From assembly GCA_904501775.1 (NCBI GenBank), contig CAJGCJ010000027.1, positions 1 to 18,044 of the forward strand: a DNA stretch of 18,044 bases, read 5' to 3'. The number at the start of each line of letters is the position of its first letter. Within the stretch, counting starts at the first letter, position 1. This stretch comes from an uncultured Bacteroidaceae bacterium (GTDB lineage: Bacteria > Bacteroidota > Bacteroidia > Bacteroidales > Bacteroidaceae). Shown here in pieces: positions 6,857 through 14,391 of this stretch. The position numbers were made by a program, and so were the translations under genes. The notes under the pieces are model-generated. The model ran no database searches. It was not told the DNA's origin and saw only the letters and a program-made list of their open reading frames with translations.

Positions 6857-8362
6857 TTAGAACTTACAGAAGATAAGCATTGCATATCCGAGAACCAAAC
6901 CTAACAATCCCAAGATGATACCAACCTTCATCATATCCTTCTGCTCGATGAAACCTGTTGAGTGAGCAATAGCATTGGGAGGTGTACTGATAGGAAGAAT
7001 CATTGACACCGATGAAGAAATTGCTACACCAACCATCAATGCCGAAGCACCACCCATCTCGGCAAATGCTGTACTTGCAGTAGGATCGGCAGAGATACCA
7101 CCTGCAACAAGAGCAAGGATAGGAGCAAGCAACGATGCTGCAGCCGAGTGAGAGATAAAGTTCGAGAACACGAAGCAAACAAGACCCGAAATAATCATCA
7201 CTACAAGAGGTGACCATGTTGCAAAAGGAATAGCCTCAACGAGTACGCTACCCAAGCCTGTCTTGCTAAGAGCTACACCAAGAGAGAAACCTCCGGCTAC
7301 CATCCAGAGCACGCTCCAGTTAATCTCCTCAAGGTCGCGACGCTGCAGGATACCGGCTGCACAGAATGCTGCGATAGGAATCATGGCAACAACATTGGTG
7401 TTCAATCCCCAAAGTTCCTTACCGAACATCCAGAGGAATATTGTAACAAGGAATGTAGCAACAACAACTATTGTATGGAAATCCCAACGCATCTCACCCT
7501 CAATCTTAATCTCGATATTCTTTTGCTTGAAGGGGAAGAGGTAACGCAACAGAATCCATGAAAGGAACAAAAGCACCAATACAAAAGGAATCATGCGCAA
7601 CATCCACTCGGTAAATGTGATATCGATACCACAGAACTTATTCAAGTTGTCAAGAACGATAAGGTTGGGAGGTGTACCGATAGGAGTCATGATACCACCG
7701 AGGTTAGCACCAACGGGGATAGCCATTGCAAGCGCAATACGACCCTTACCGTCAGCAGGCAAAGAACGGAGCACAGGAGCCAAGAAAGCAAGCATCATGG
7801 CAGCTGTAGCAGTGTTGCTTACGAATGCCGAGAAGATAGCTGTAACAAGAAGGAATCCCAAAAGAACAATCTCAGACTTTGTACCGAAAGGCTTGAGCAA
7901 CACACGTGCCAATGCAACATCGAGCTTTGTCTTTGTCATACCGATAGCAAGTACAAAACCACCGATGAAAAGCATAATTGTAGGATCGGCAAAGCAGTGC
8001 ATGATATCCTTGTAAGATACCAGCTGTCCGAATCCCTCAACATCGCTCTTAAAGAAACTGAATGCACTGTCAGAAACAGTGAACAGCATCACAACAACAA
8101 CAACCATAGATGTAACCCACGAAGGCAAAGCCTCGGTAAGCCACATAAGTGCTGCAAACACGAACATTGAAATAACACGGTGCTGTGTCACGGTAAGTCC
8201 GGGAATACCGAAACTCTCGGTAGGCATAAATGCAACGAACAGAGTCACCATAATGATGAACAACAGTTTCAGAGTGGTCCAAGAAACATTTCTTTTTCTT
8301 TTGTGGACCTTGTCCTTCTGGATTTTCTCCAGAACATTGAATCCTTGAAAATTATTAAACAT
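6857..8362 (-). CDS. DASS/SLC13-family sodium:dicarboxylate (anion) symporter
   Basis: A 501-residue polytopic inner-membrane protein with about eleven hydrophobic segments and a charged cytoplasmic N-terminus. The DASS fold is an inverted repeat, each half contributing a hairpin motif and a Thr-Pro-Pro-Asn loop that bind sodium and substrate. Here they are SNT (182-184) with TPPN (230-233), and SNF (400-402) with TPPN (460-463). Family members import succinate, other dicarboxylates, citrate or sulfate with sodium. SNT in the first half fits a carboxylate carrier, but the second motif has Phe instead of Thr, so substrate is uncertain. The LysR gene lies downstream on the same strand, beyond a long hairpin. 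Codon use appears strongly biased, suggesting good expression. Confidence 0.9.
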   Translation of the reverse strand: MFNNFQGFNVLEKIQKDKVHKRKRNVSWTTLKLLFIIMVTLFVAFMPTESFGIPGLTVTQHRVISMFVFAALMWLTEALPSWVTSMVVVVVMLFTVSDSAFSFFKSDVEGFGQLVSYKDIMHCFADPTIMLFIGGFVLAIGMTKTKLDVALARVLLKPFGTKSEIVLLGFLLVTAIFSAFVSNTATAAMMLAFLAPVLRSLPADGKGRIALAMAIPVGANLGGIMTPIGTPPNLIVLDNLNKFCGIDITFTEWMLRMIPFVLVLLFLSWILLRYLFPFKQKNIEIKIEGEMRWDFHTIVVVATFLVTIFLWMFGKELWGLNTNVVAMIPIAAFCAAGILQRRDLEEINWSVLWMVAGGFSLGVALSKTGLGSVLVEAIPFATWSPLVVMIISGLVCFVFSNFISHSAAASLLAPILALVAGGISADPTASTAFAEMGGASALMVGVAISSSVSMILPISTPPNAIAHSTGFIEQKDMMKVGIILGLLGLVLGYAMLIFCKF

Positions 8363-8651
8363 AGTAGTTATTAATTAATTTATATTACAATTTCCTGTAT
8401 ATTACTGTGTCGTTTCAAGCATTTTCATTTTGCGAATACAAAAGTACTTACAAAAGAAAATTTAAGCATCTTTAATCTATTTATTCTACCGATAGCACTT
8501 ATCGTTTTTATCAATAAATAAAATATCCCGTTTTAACCTTTTGCAAGACAATGGCAAAAAGCATAGTCATACATTCAACATTAGAGGATAAACAATAAAA
8601 AAATGACACAAAAGAACAGTTTTCCAATAATACCTGAGAAGAGGCCTTTAT
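8363..8651. other. Intergenic region with symporter promoter; otherwise A/T-rich
   Basis: No gene is visible. The symporter leader occupies the left part, with a -7 element at 8439-8446. A weak inverted repeat (TTTTGC 8539-8544 with GCAAAA 8554-8559) could help end the leftward ileS operon, but it is short. No convincing strong terminator was found after the last small gene. Confidence 0.5.
8439..8446 (-). promoter_or_regulatory. -7 promoter element for the symporter gene
   Basis: On the minus strand this reads TACTTTTG, matching TAnnTTTG. It would start transcription near 8432, leaving about 70 bases before the ATG at 8362. No TTTG is found at the expected -33 distance, so an activator may be needed, or the call may be wrong. 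Confidence 0.4.
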
Positions 8652-8954
8652 TCAAGATATTTTTCTAAAACAGTATCCGTTATCTGCTTGCTGCACCTCA
8701 TATAATATAGTAGGGATATTATCGGAATCGACAGACGGCAACACCTCATCAATTGTGCCTGCAAATGCCGGCAAGGGAACATCGCTCAAGACAAGGGCAT
8801 CGGCCCACACCATAGCCTCTTTCTCGGTGTCGAAAGGAAAAACAGAGAGAACTCTCTTATTAACCACCTCAACTACATGAAGCCTAAGAAAGTTCTCCTT
8901 TGACAAATATATTCTGTGTGCTACATAGAACATCTTATCACTGAATATCATCAT
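8652..8954 (-). CDS. Small protein of unknown function at the end of the ileS operon
   Basis: A frame of 100 residues with a mixed, soluble-looking composition. It has no signal peptide and no membrane segment. It begins with strand-like segments (MFYVAHRIYL, RLHVVEVV, RVLSVFPF) followed by an acidic helix (EKEAMVWADAL), suggesting a small alpha/beta domain. I do not recognise a family. Its start overlaps the end of the DUF4296 gene by 17 bases, consistent with translational coupling. Alternative starts are the second codon (8951) and Met8 at 8933, which lies just past the upstream stop; the true one is undecided. Its steady amino-acid composition, lack of an alternative gene on the other strand and operon position make it likely to be real. 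Confidence 0.7.
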   Translation of the reverse strand: MMIFSDKMFYVAHRIYLSKENFLRLHVVEVVNKRVLSVFPFDTEKEAMVWADALVLSDVPLPAFAGTIDEVLPSVDSDNIPTILYEVQQADNGYCFRKIS

Positions 8955-9726
8955 TATTAATCTGCGGATGTATGCGCATCAGCGAGATATCGCCCACGAG
9001 CATTCTTGCTCTCTGCAATTCGTCATCGTCGGCATAATAGATATATCCATTTATTCTCTTCACCAACGATTCACTGTTGCGTGGCAATTCTATTGCATAT
9101 CGGCCATCTCTCACTATCGACACTCCGCCACTCGAATAGGTACTGTCGGCATATTCTACAACCAAAGCCGCCTGAGCCCTTGGGGCAAGATCCGCTTCCA
9201 TCGGTTTTATGAAATGCACATTCATTGCAAACGATATACTGTCGCCCAATGCATATGTGCTGTCCGATTCATACGCGAACACCCTCTTTTGCATATATTG
9301 CGCCGAAGAGAAGAGAAGCACCTTTTCATCTATCCACAAGTTTACAGTGTCCTTGAGCATCCTGTTCTTATCACTCTTCTTAACGACCTTCTCGCCCGAC
9401 AGCAATGCCACCTCGGCATCCAGTCTATCGTAGAGCGACGAGTATATATCATACAGATGCTTTGGATTACGTGTATACCACACCATCGACGAGTCGAACT
9501 TCTCTTTTGTGACGCCATGCTTGTCGAACATGTAAAGCGCATATAACTTTTGTTCGTAGTCCTTATTGCCTCCGACCTCGTTGCTCATTACATTTGCCAA
9601 GTGATAATCGTACAGAAGTTCCTTCATATCCGAAGGTTGTATTATATCCCGTGGAATCTTCTTCTCGCATCCTGTCAAGACGACAAGAAACAAAAGCAAC
9701 AAATATTTAGCTACACCACATTTCAT
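8938..9726 (-). CDS. DUF4296 domain lipoprotein
   Basis: A 262-residue predicted lipoprotein: hydrophobic stretch 8-18 and lipobox LTGC with Cys20. The following segment (about 24-110) matches the DUF4296 domain, with the characteristic start (IPRDIIQPSDMKELLYDYHLA) and a helix-rich body (KLYALYMFDKHGV, KEKFDSSMVWYTRNP). The C-terminal half is strand-rich and ends in an Asn/Asp-rich tail. DUF4296 proteins are conserved in Bacteroidetes with no established function. The start overlaps the lspA stop in an ATGA junction (9726-9723), so translation is probably coupled, which is apt: LspA is the peptidase that would process this lipoprotein. Confidence 0.87.
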   Translation of the reverse strand: MKCGVAKYLLLLFLVVLTGCEKKIPRDIIQPSDMKELLYDYHLANVMSNEVGGNKDYEQKLYALYMFDKHGVTKEKFDSSMVWYTRNPKHLYDIYSSLYDRLDAEVALLSGEKVVKKSDKNRMLKDTVNLWIDEKVLLFSSAQYMQKRVFAYESDSTYALGDSISFAMNVHFIKPMEADLAPRAQAALVVEYADSTYSSGGVSIVRDGRYAIELPRNSESLVKRINGYIYYADDDELQRARMLVGDISLMRIHPQINNDDIQ

Positions 9727-10358
9727 TTGCTAAGCGGATAACTTACATATTTATAATAGAATAAAGCTATTGTAATGACACTGCAGCTGATGCACGCGTC
9801 GGCAAAGTTAAAGATAGGACTGAAGAAAACGAAATGGTCTCCGCCTATAAAGGGAATCCATTGCGGCCAATCGAACGAGAACAATGGGAAGTGGAACATA
9901 TCCACCACCTTGCCATAGAGGAAAGGAGCGTAACCCTCGCCCCACGGCACAAGTGTAGCCACCCGACCTACGCTGTCGCTGAAAATCTCGCCATAGAAAA
10001 GGCAATCGATTATGTTACCTGCAGCACCGGCCATTACCAGAGCCACACACACCACATATCCTGTCGAAAACCTTGCATTGTTCACAATGCGATAGAGATA
10101 ATATCCAAGGAACGACACAGCAACAATTCTGAATAGCGTAAGGAAGAGTTTGCTGCCAATCTCCATTCCGAAAGCCATGCCCGGATTCTCGGTAAAATAG
10201 ATATAGAACCAATCACCACATACCGCAAAACTCTCGTGCAGAAACATCGAGAGTTTTACAGTAACTTTGATAACTTGGTCTATTATTATAGCACCAAGCA
10301 GGATAGCGACAGCAAGCAAGCCACGCTTCTTATACACAATATTTTCTTTTTGCTCCAT
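9723..10358 (-). CDS. lspA: Lipoprotein signal peptidase (signal peptidase II)
   Basis: A 211-residue inner-membrane aspartic protease that removes the signal peptide from diacylglyceryl-modified prolipoproteins. Hydrophobic segments lie near 13-33, 70-90, 100-118 and 185-203. The catalytic pair is present: Asp118 in GNIID and Asp187 in FNFADACI, along with the conserved Asp27-Gln28 near the first helix and the ENPGMAFG motif (57-64). It is longer than the E. coli enzyme (164) because of a loop of about 50 residues between the catalytic segments (about 122-180), a common feature in Bacteroidetes. It shares one base with the upstream gene's stop codon (TAATG at 10360-10356) and overlaps the next gene by 4 bases. 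The neighbourhood of ileS and lspA is also seen in other bacteria. Confidence 0.96.
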   Translation of the reverse strand: MEQKENIVYKKRGLLAVAILLGAIIIDQVIKVTVKLSMFLHESFAVCGDWFYIYFTENPGMAFGMEIGSKLFLTLFRIVAVSFLGYYLYRIVNNARFSTGYVVCVALVMAGAAGNIIDCLFYGEIFSDSVGRVATLVPWGEGYAPFLYGKVVDMFHFPLFSFDWPQWIPFIGGDHFVFFSPIFNFADACISCSVITIALFYYKYVSYPLSK

Positions 10359-10735
10359 TAATTGCGATTATTCTTAGCCTCAATGCTCAATGTAGCATGA
10401 GGTACAGCCATAAGTCGCTCTTTGGAAATAAGTTTTCCTGTCTCGCGGCACACACCGTATGTTTTGTTCTCAATACGGATAAGTGCAGCCTGCAGACCCT
10501 GAATAAACTTAGCCTGACGCTGTGCCAAACGCATCTGCTCATCGAGCGCAGCAGCAAAACTACCATCTTCGAGTCCTTTATATGTAGGCGACGTATCAGC
10601 CACATCATTACCATCCTCGCCACGCAATCCACGCATAATTTTGTCGTAATCGCGCTGTGCAAGTTCCAGTTTCTGCATAATCACAGCACGGAACTCTTCC
10701 AACTCCTCATCAGAGTAACGAACTTTTTCAGACAT
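10358..10735 (-). CDS. TraR/DksA-family protein with degenerate zinc finger
   Basis: A 125-residue member of the TraR/DksA family, proteins that enter the RNA polymerase secondary channel and adjust initiation, often with ppGpp. The N-terminal part (about 8-90) forms the expected coiled-coil hairpin. Its tip has DVADTS (44-49), a close match to the DxxDxA tip of E. coli DksA. The C-terminal zinc-finger region keeps the fold signature (YGVCRETGKLIS...VPHATLSIEAK), but only the first of four ligands remains: Cys96, then Thr99, Ser117 and Ala120 at the exact C-x2-C-x17-C-x2-C positions. Such cysteine-poor forms occur in Bacteroidetes. It lies 37 bases after ileS and its stop overlaps the lspA start. 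A regulatory role is inferred from family. Confidence 0.88.
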   Translation of the reverse strand: MSEKVRYSDEELEEFRAVIMQKLELAQRDYDKIMRGLRGEDGNDVADTSPTYKGLEDGSFAAALDEQMRLAQRQAKFIQGLQAALIRIENKTYGVCRETGKLISKERLMAVPHATLSIEAKNNRN

Positions 10736-10772
10736 AATAATACTTTTTAAAAGGTTAGTTAGTTATTTAGTT

Positions 10773-13700
10773 TTATCGTTTTTCAATTTTTATGTTCAGG
10801 ACAATGCCGTCAAGGTCTACCTCTTCACCTGCAAGTGATTCGCAAATCTCAATGCTGTCGGCAAGTACTTGATTGCATATATGCTCGGCAAACTCATTCA
10901 CAGCCTCGTCGGTAGCCTCATTCTTGCTCAGCGATACTGCAATTCTGTCTACAATCTCGAGACCCTGCTCCTTACGCATTGCCTGAATTCTCTTGATTAT
11001 TTCGCGTGCAATACCCTCGCGGCGCAATTCGTCGGTAACCTCAACATCAAGTGCCACAGTGAGTGCTCCCTCGTTGGCAACAGTCCAGCCCGGCACATCC
11101 TCGCTGAATATCTCAACATCGGCAAGCTCAATGACAGCCTCTGTACCCTCAACCATAAAAGCAATAGAACCGTTCTTTTCGAGGTGGGCAATCTGCTCCT
11201 GCGACATCTCAATTACGGCAGCATTGACACTCTTCATCAACTTTCCGAATTTCTTACCAAGTGTTCTGAAGTTACATTTGATCTTCTTAACCAGAATACC
11301 GCCACCATCAACGAACACGAGCTCTTTCACGTTGACCTCGTTTAGTATGAGCTGCTTCACAGCCTCAACGCGACCAATCATCACCTCGTCGGTTGTAGGA
11401 ATAGCAATCTTCTGCAAAGGCTGACGAACGATAATCTGCTCTTTCTTGCGCAGCGCAAGTACCATTGATGATATTTGCTGTGCCAATCCCATGCGATACT
11501 CAAGTTCAGTATCTACAAGTTCCTCGTTACACTCGGGATATTTCGCAAGATGCACCGATGAAGAGTCGGCACGACCTGTAACCGAAGTCAAATCCTGATA
11601 AAGACGCTCGGCATAGAAAGGAGCAATAGGAGCCATCAGACGGGCCACAGTCTCAAGACATGTGTACAGTGTCTGATAAGCCGACAGTTTGTCAAGACCC
11701 ATACCCGAACCCCAGAAACGCTTGCGGCTCAGACGTACGAACCAGTTACTTACCTTATCTATGACGAAGTCCTGAATAAGACGACCGGCCTTTGTTGGCT
11801 CATAATCGTTAAGACACTCGTTTACATTCTTCACCAAGGAATTCAACTCCGATAGCACCCAACGGTCGAGCTCGGGACGCTCCTGCAAAGCCACCTCGGG
11901 CTCTTCGTATGTAAATCCGTCGACATTGGCATACATTGTAAAGAAGCTGTATGTCTGATACAGTTTACCGAAGAACGAACGTGTAACCTCTTTTACACCA
12001 TCCTCGTTGAAACGAAGGTTATCCCAAGGAGCCGAGTTGGTAATCATATACCAACGCAAAGCGTCGCTACCATACTTCTCTATTGTAACAAACGGATCAA
12101 CAGCATTGCCCAGACGCTTTGACATCTTGTCGCCATTCTTGTCGAGCACCAGTCCGTTAGATATTACAGTCTTGTAAGCCACACTGTCGAACACCATTGT
12201 AGCTATCGCATGCAAAGTGTAGAACCAACCACGTGTCTGGTCGACGCCCTCGGCAATGAAGTCGGCAGGGTATACAGTGCGGTTATCCAGAATCTCCTTG
12301 TTCTCAAAGGGATAGTGAATCTGTGCATAGGGCATCGCACCCGAGTCGAACCAAACGTCAATGAGGTCGAGCTCGCGCTTCATTGGCAGGCCGTTAGACG
12401 AAACAAGAACAATATCATCGACATAAGGACGGTGCAAATCAATCTTGTCATAGTTCTCTTTACTGTAGTCGCCAACAACAAAGCCCTTCTCTTTATAGGG
12501 GTTCGATGCCATCACACCTGCTGCAACAGCCTTCTCAATCTCGTCATATAGCTCGGCAACCGAACCGATACACTTCTGCTCGCCATCCTCGCTGATCCAG
12601 ATAGGCAGCGGAGTACCCCAATAACGGCTACGGCTAAGGTTCCAGTCGTTAAGATTCTCAAGCCATTTGCCGAAACGTCCTGTACCTGTAGACTCAGGTT
12701 TCCATGTAATGGTACCGTTAAGCTCGCTCATGCGCTCCTTCATCTGCGATGCGCGCACGAACCAGCTGTCGAGAGGATAGTATAACACAGGCTTGTCGGT
12801 GCGCCAGCAGTGAGGATAGTTGTGTACATGTTTCTCAATCTTGAACACCTTGTTCTGCTGCTTGAGCACCATACAGAGCACTACATCAAGAGTCTCGGCC
12901 TTTGCAGCAGCCTTCTCGTCGTAGCGTCCGTCAACAGTATACTGAGGATCGTATGCATTCTTCACATACGCACCTGCATACTGTGAATATATCTCTTTAT
13001 TTACAAAATTGTCAACAAACTCCCCGTCAAGCTCGTCGATACACCAGAAACGACCCTGAAAATCGACCATAGGACGTGTCTCGCCCTTCTTGTTTACCAT
13101 AAACAAAGAGGGGACACCGGCTGCCTTGGCTACAAAAGCGTCGTCTGCACCGAATGTGGGGGCAATATGTACAATACCTGTACCGTCCTCGGTTGTCACA
13201 TAGTCACCGGGGATAACGCGGAATGCATCGCCCGAAGCATCAACGAACTTATCGCCATCCTTAACTATAGGCTTCACCCAAGGGAACAACTGTTCGTAAT
13301 GCATACCAACAAGGTCGCTACCCTTGTACTCGGCAACAATTCTATAAGGAACTATCTTGTCACCTTGCTTGTACTCCTCGAGAGGCATCTCGGCACCGGC
13401 AGCATTGAAGTGTGCTGCAACCAGAGCCTTAGCAAGCACCACTGTGATAGGCTCGCCTGTATATGCGTTGTATGTTTGTACAGCCACATAGTCTATCTTG
13501 GGACCTACGCACAATGCTGTATTTGAAGGAAGAGTCCATGGTGTAGTTGTCCATGCTATGAAATAGGGAGTACCCCACCCGGTCATCTCGTTCTTGGGGT
13601 CGAGCATACGGAACTGGGCTACAGCTGTTGTATCTTTGACGTCACGGTAGCAACCGGGCTGGTTAAGCTCATGCGAGCTGAGTCCTGTTCCTGCAGCAGG

Positions 13701-14252
13701 CGAATAGGGCTGTATGGTATAGCCTTTATACAACAGGCCCTTGTTGTAAAGCTGCTTAAGCAACCACCACAGAGTCTCGATATAGCTGTTCTCGTATGTG
13801 ATATAAGGATTCTCAAGGTCTACCCAATAACCCATCTGGCGTGTAAGGTCGGTCCACTCTTTGGTGTATTTCATCACCTCTTCGCGGCAGTTGCGGTTAT
13901 AGTCGTCTACAGTAATCTTCTTACCGATATCCTCTTTTGTAATATTCAGTTTTTTCTCAACGCCAAGCTCAACAGGCAAGCCGTGAGTATCCCATCCGGC
14001 CTTTCTCTTAACTTGGAAGCCCTTCATTGTCTTAAAGCGGCAGAACACATCCTTTATACTACGAGCCATTACATGGTGTATACCGGGCATACCGTTTGCC
14101 GAGGGAGGACCCTCGAAGAAGACGAACGAAGGAGCACCCTCGCGCTCGGTCATACTTTTTGTAAACACGTCATTAGCGTCCCACTCATTCAGGACCTCTT
14201 TATTCAATTGTGGCAAATTCAGTTGGCTGTAAACCGGAAATTTCTTCTTCAT
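10773..14252 (-). CDS. ileS: Isoleucyl-tRNA synthetase, type 2 (eukaryote-like), with GIHH signature
   Basis: A 1159-residue cytoplasmic class I synthetase that charges tRNA-Ile with isoleucine. The Rossmann catalytic domain has EGPPSANG (47-54), the rearranged signature GIHH (57-60) where HIGH is expected, GWDTHGLPVE (86-95), GVDQTRGWF, and KMSKR (709-713) for the KMSKS loop. The CP1 editing domain shows TTTPWTLPSN (235-244) and the conserved Asp pair in GADD (368-371). The anticodon-binding region (FVRLSRKRFW) and the extended C-terminus without the Cys4 zinc ribbon of type 1 bacterial enzymes mark this as type 2, the class that includes mupirocin-resistant enzymes. It heads the operon with a strong promoter 48 bases upstream. 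The leader is too short for a T-box. Confidence 0.97.
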   Translation of the reverse strand: MKKKFPVYSQLNLPQLNKEVLNEWDANDVFTKSMTEREGAPSFVFFEGPPSANGMPGIHHVMARSIKDVFCRFKTMKGFQVKRKAGWDTHGLPVELGVEKKLNITKEDIGKKITVDDYNRNCREEVMKYTKEWTDLTRQMGYWVDLENPYITYENSYIETLWWLLKQLYNKGLLYKGYTIQPYSPAAGTGLSSHELNQPGCYRDVKDTTAVAQFRMLDPKNEMTGWGTPYFIAWTTTPWTLPSNTALCVGPKIDYVAVQTYNAYTGEPITVVLAKALVAAHFNAAGAEMPLEEYKQGDKIVPYRIVAEYKGSDLVGMHYEQLFPWVKPIVKDGDKFVDASGDAFRVIPGDYVTTEDGTGIVHIAPTFGADDAFVAKAAGVPSLFMVNKKGETRPMVDFQGRFWCIDELDGEFVDNFVNKEIYSQYAGAYVKNAYDPQYTVDGRYDEKAAAKAETLDVVLCMVLKQQNKVFKIEKHVHNYPHCWRTDKPVLYYPLDSWFVRASQMKERMSELNGTITWKPESTGTGRFGKWLENLNDWNLSRSRYWGTPLPIWISEDGEQKCIGSVAELYDEIEKAVAAGVMASNPYKEKGFVVGDYSKENYDKIDLHRPYVDDIVLVSSNGLPMKRELDLIDVWFDSGAMPYAQIHYPFENKEILDNRTVYPADFIAEGVDQTRGWFYTLHAIATMVFDSVAYKTVISNGLVLDKNGDKMSKRLGNAVDPFVTIEKYGSDALRWYMITNSAPWDNLRFNEDGVKEVTRSFFGKLYQTYSFFTMYANVDGFTYEEPEVALQERPELDRWVLSELNSLVKNVNECLNDYEPTKAGRLIQDFVIDKVSNWFVRLSRKRFWGSGMGLDKLSAYQTLYTCLETVARLMAPIAPFYAERLYQDLTSVTGRADSSSVHLAKYPECNEELVDTELEYRMGLAQQISSMVLALRKKEQIIVRQPLQKIAIPTTDEVMIGRVEAVKQLILNEVNVKELVFVDGGGILVKKIKCNFRTLGKKFGKLMKSVNAAVIEMSQEQIAHLEKNGSIAFMVEGTEAVIELADVEIFSEDVPGWTVANEGALTVALDVEVTDELRREGIAREIIKRIQAMRKEQGLEIVDRIAVSLSKNEATDEAVNEFAEHICNQVLADSIEICESLAGEEVDLDGIVLNIKIEKR

Positions 14253-14299
14253 TTTTGTGTAAAACTATATAGTTTTCTGTTCTTTTCTATTTAATTGCG

Positions 14300-14330
14300 C
14301 AAAGTTATCTAAAAAAAACGGAAAAGCAAA
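14300..14330 (-). promoter_or_regulatory. Promoter of the ileS operon
   Basis: On the minus strand TTTG (14330-14327) is followed after exactly 19 bases by TAACTTTG (14307-14300), a full consensus match. Transcription should start near 14293, about 40 bases before the ileS ATG at 14252. No further promoter of this quality is visible inside the operon, so it probably drives all five genes. Confidence 0.8.
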
Positions 14331-14391
14331 AGAAAGTAGCATCTGAAAACAGCATCAAAAAAAGCATCTATCACGCTATCCTTTAATATTT

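Noticed and set aside
10997..11424. Antisense frames at the ileS 3' end on both strands
   Set aside because: Low-complexity Ser/Thr-rich or Arg-rich products typical of shadow frames; ileS coding signal is continuous through the region.
13671..14294. Long open frame of 207 codons on the plus strand opposite ileS
   Set aside because: It is the mirror of a highly conserved synthetase gene, covers the ileS promoter and start, and has no recognisable protein features. Similar antisense frames opposite other genes were dismissed for the same reason.
14253..14299. T-box or riboswitch in the ileS leader
   Set aside because: The leader after the mapped promoter is only about 40 bases, too short for either, and no specifier hairpin is visible.
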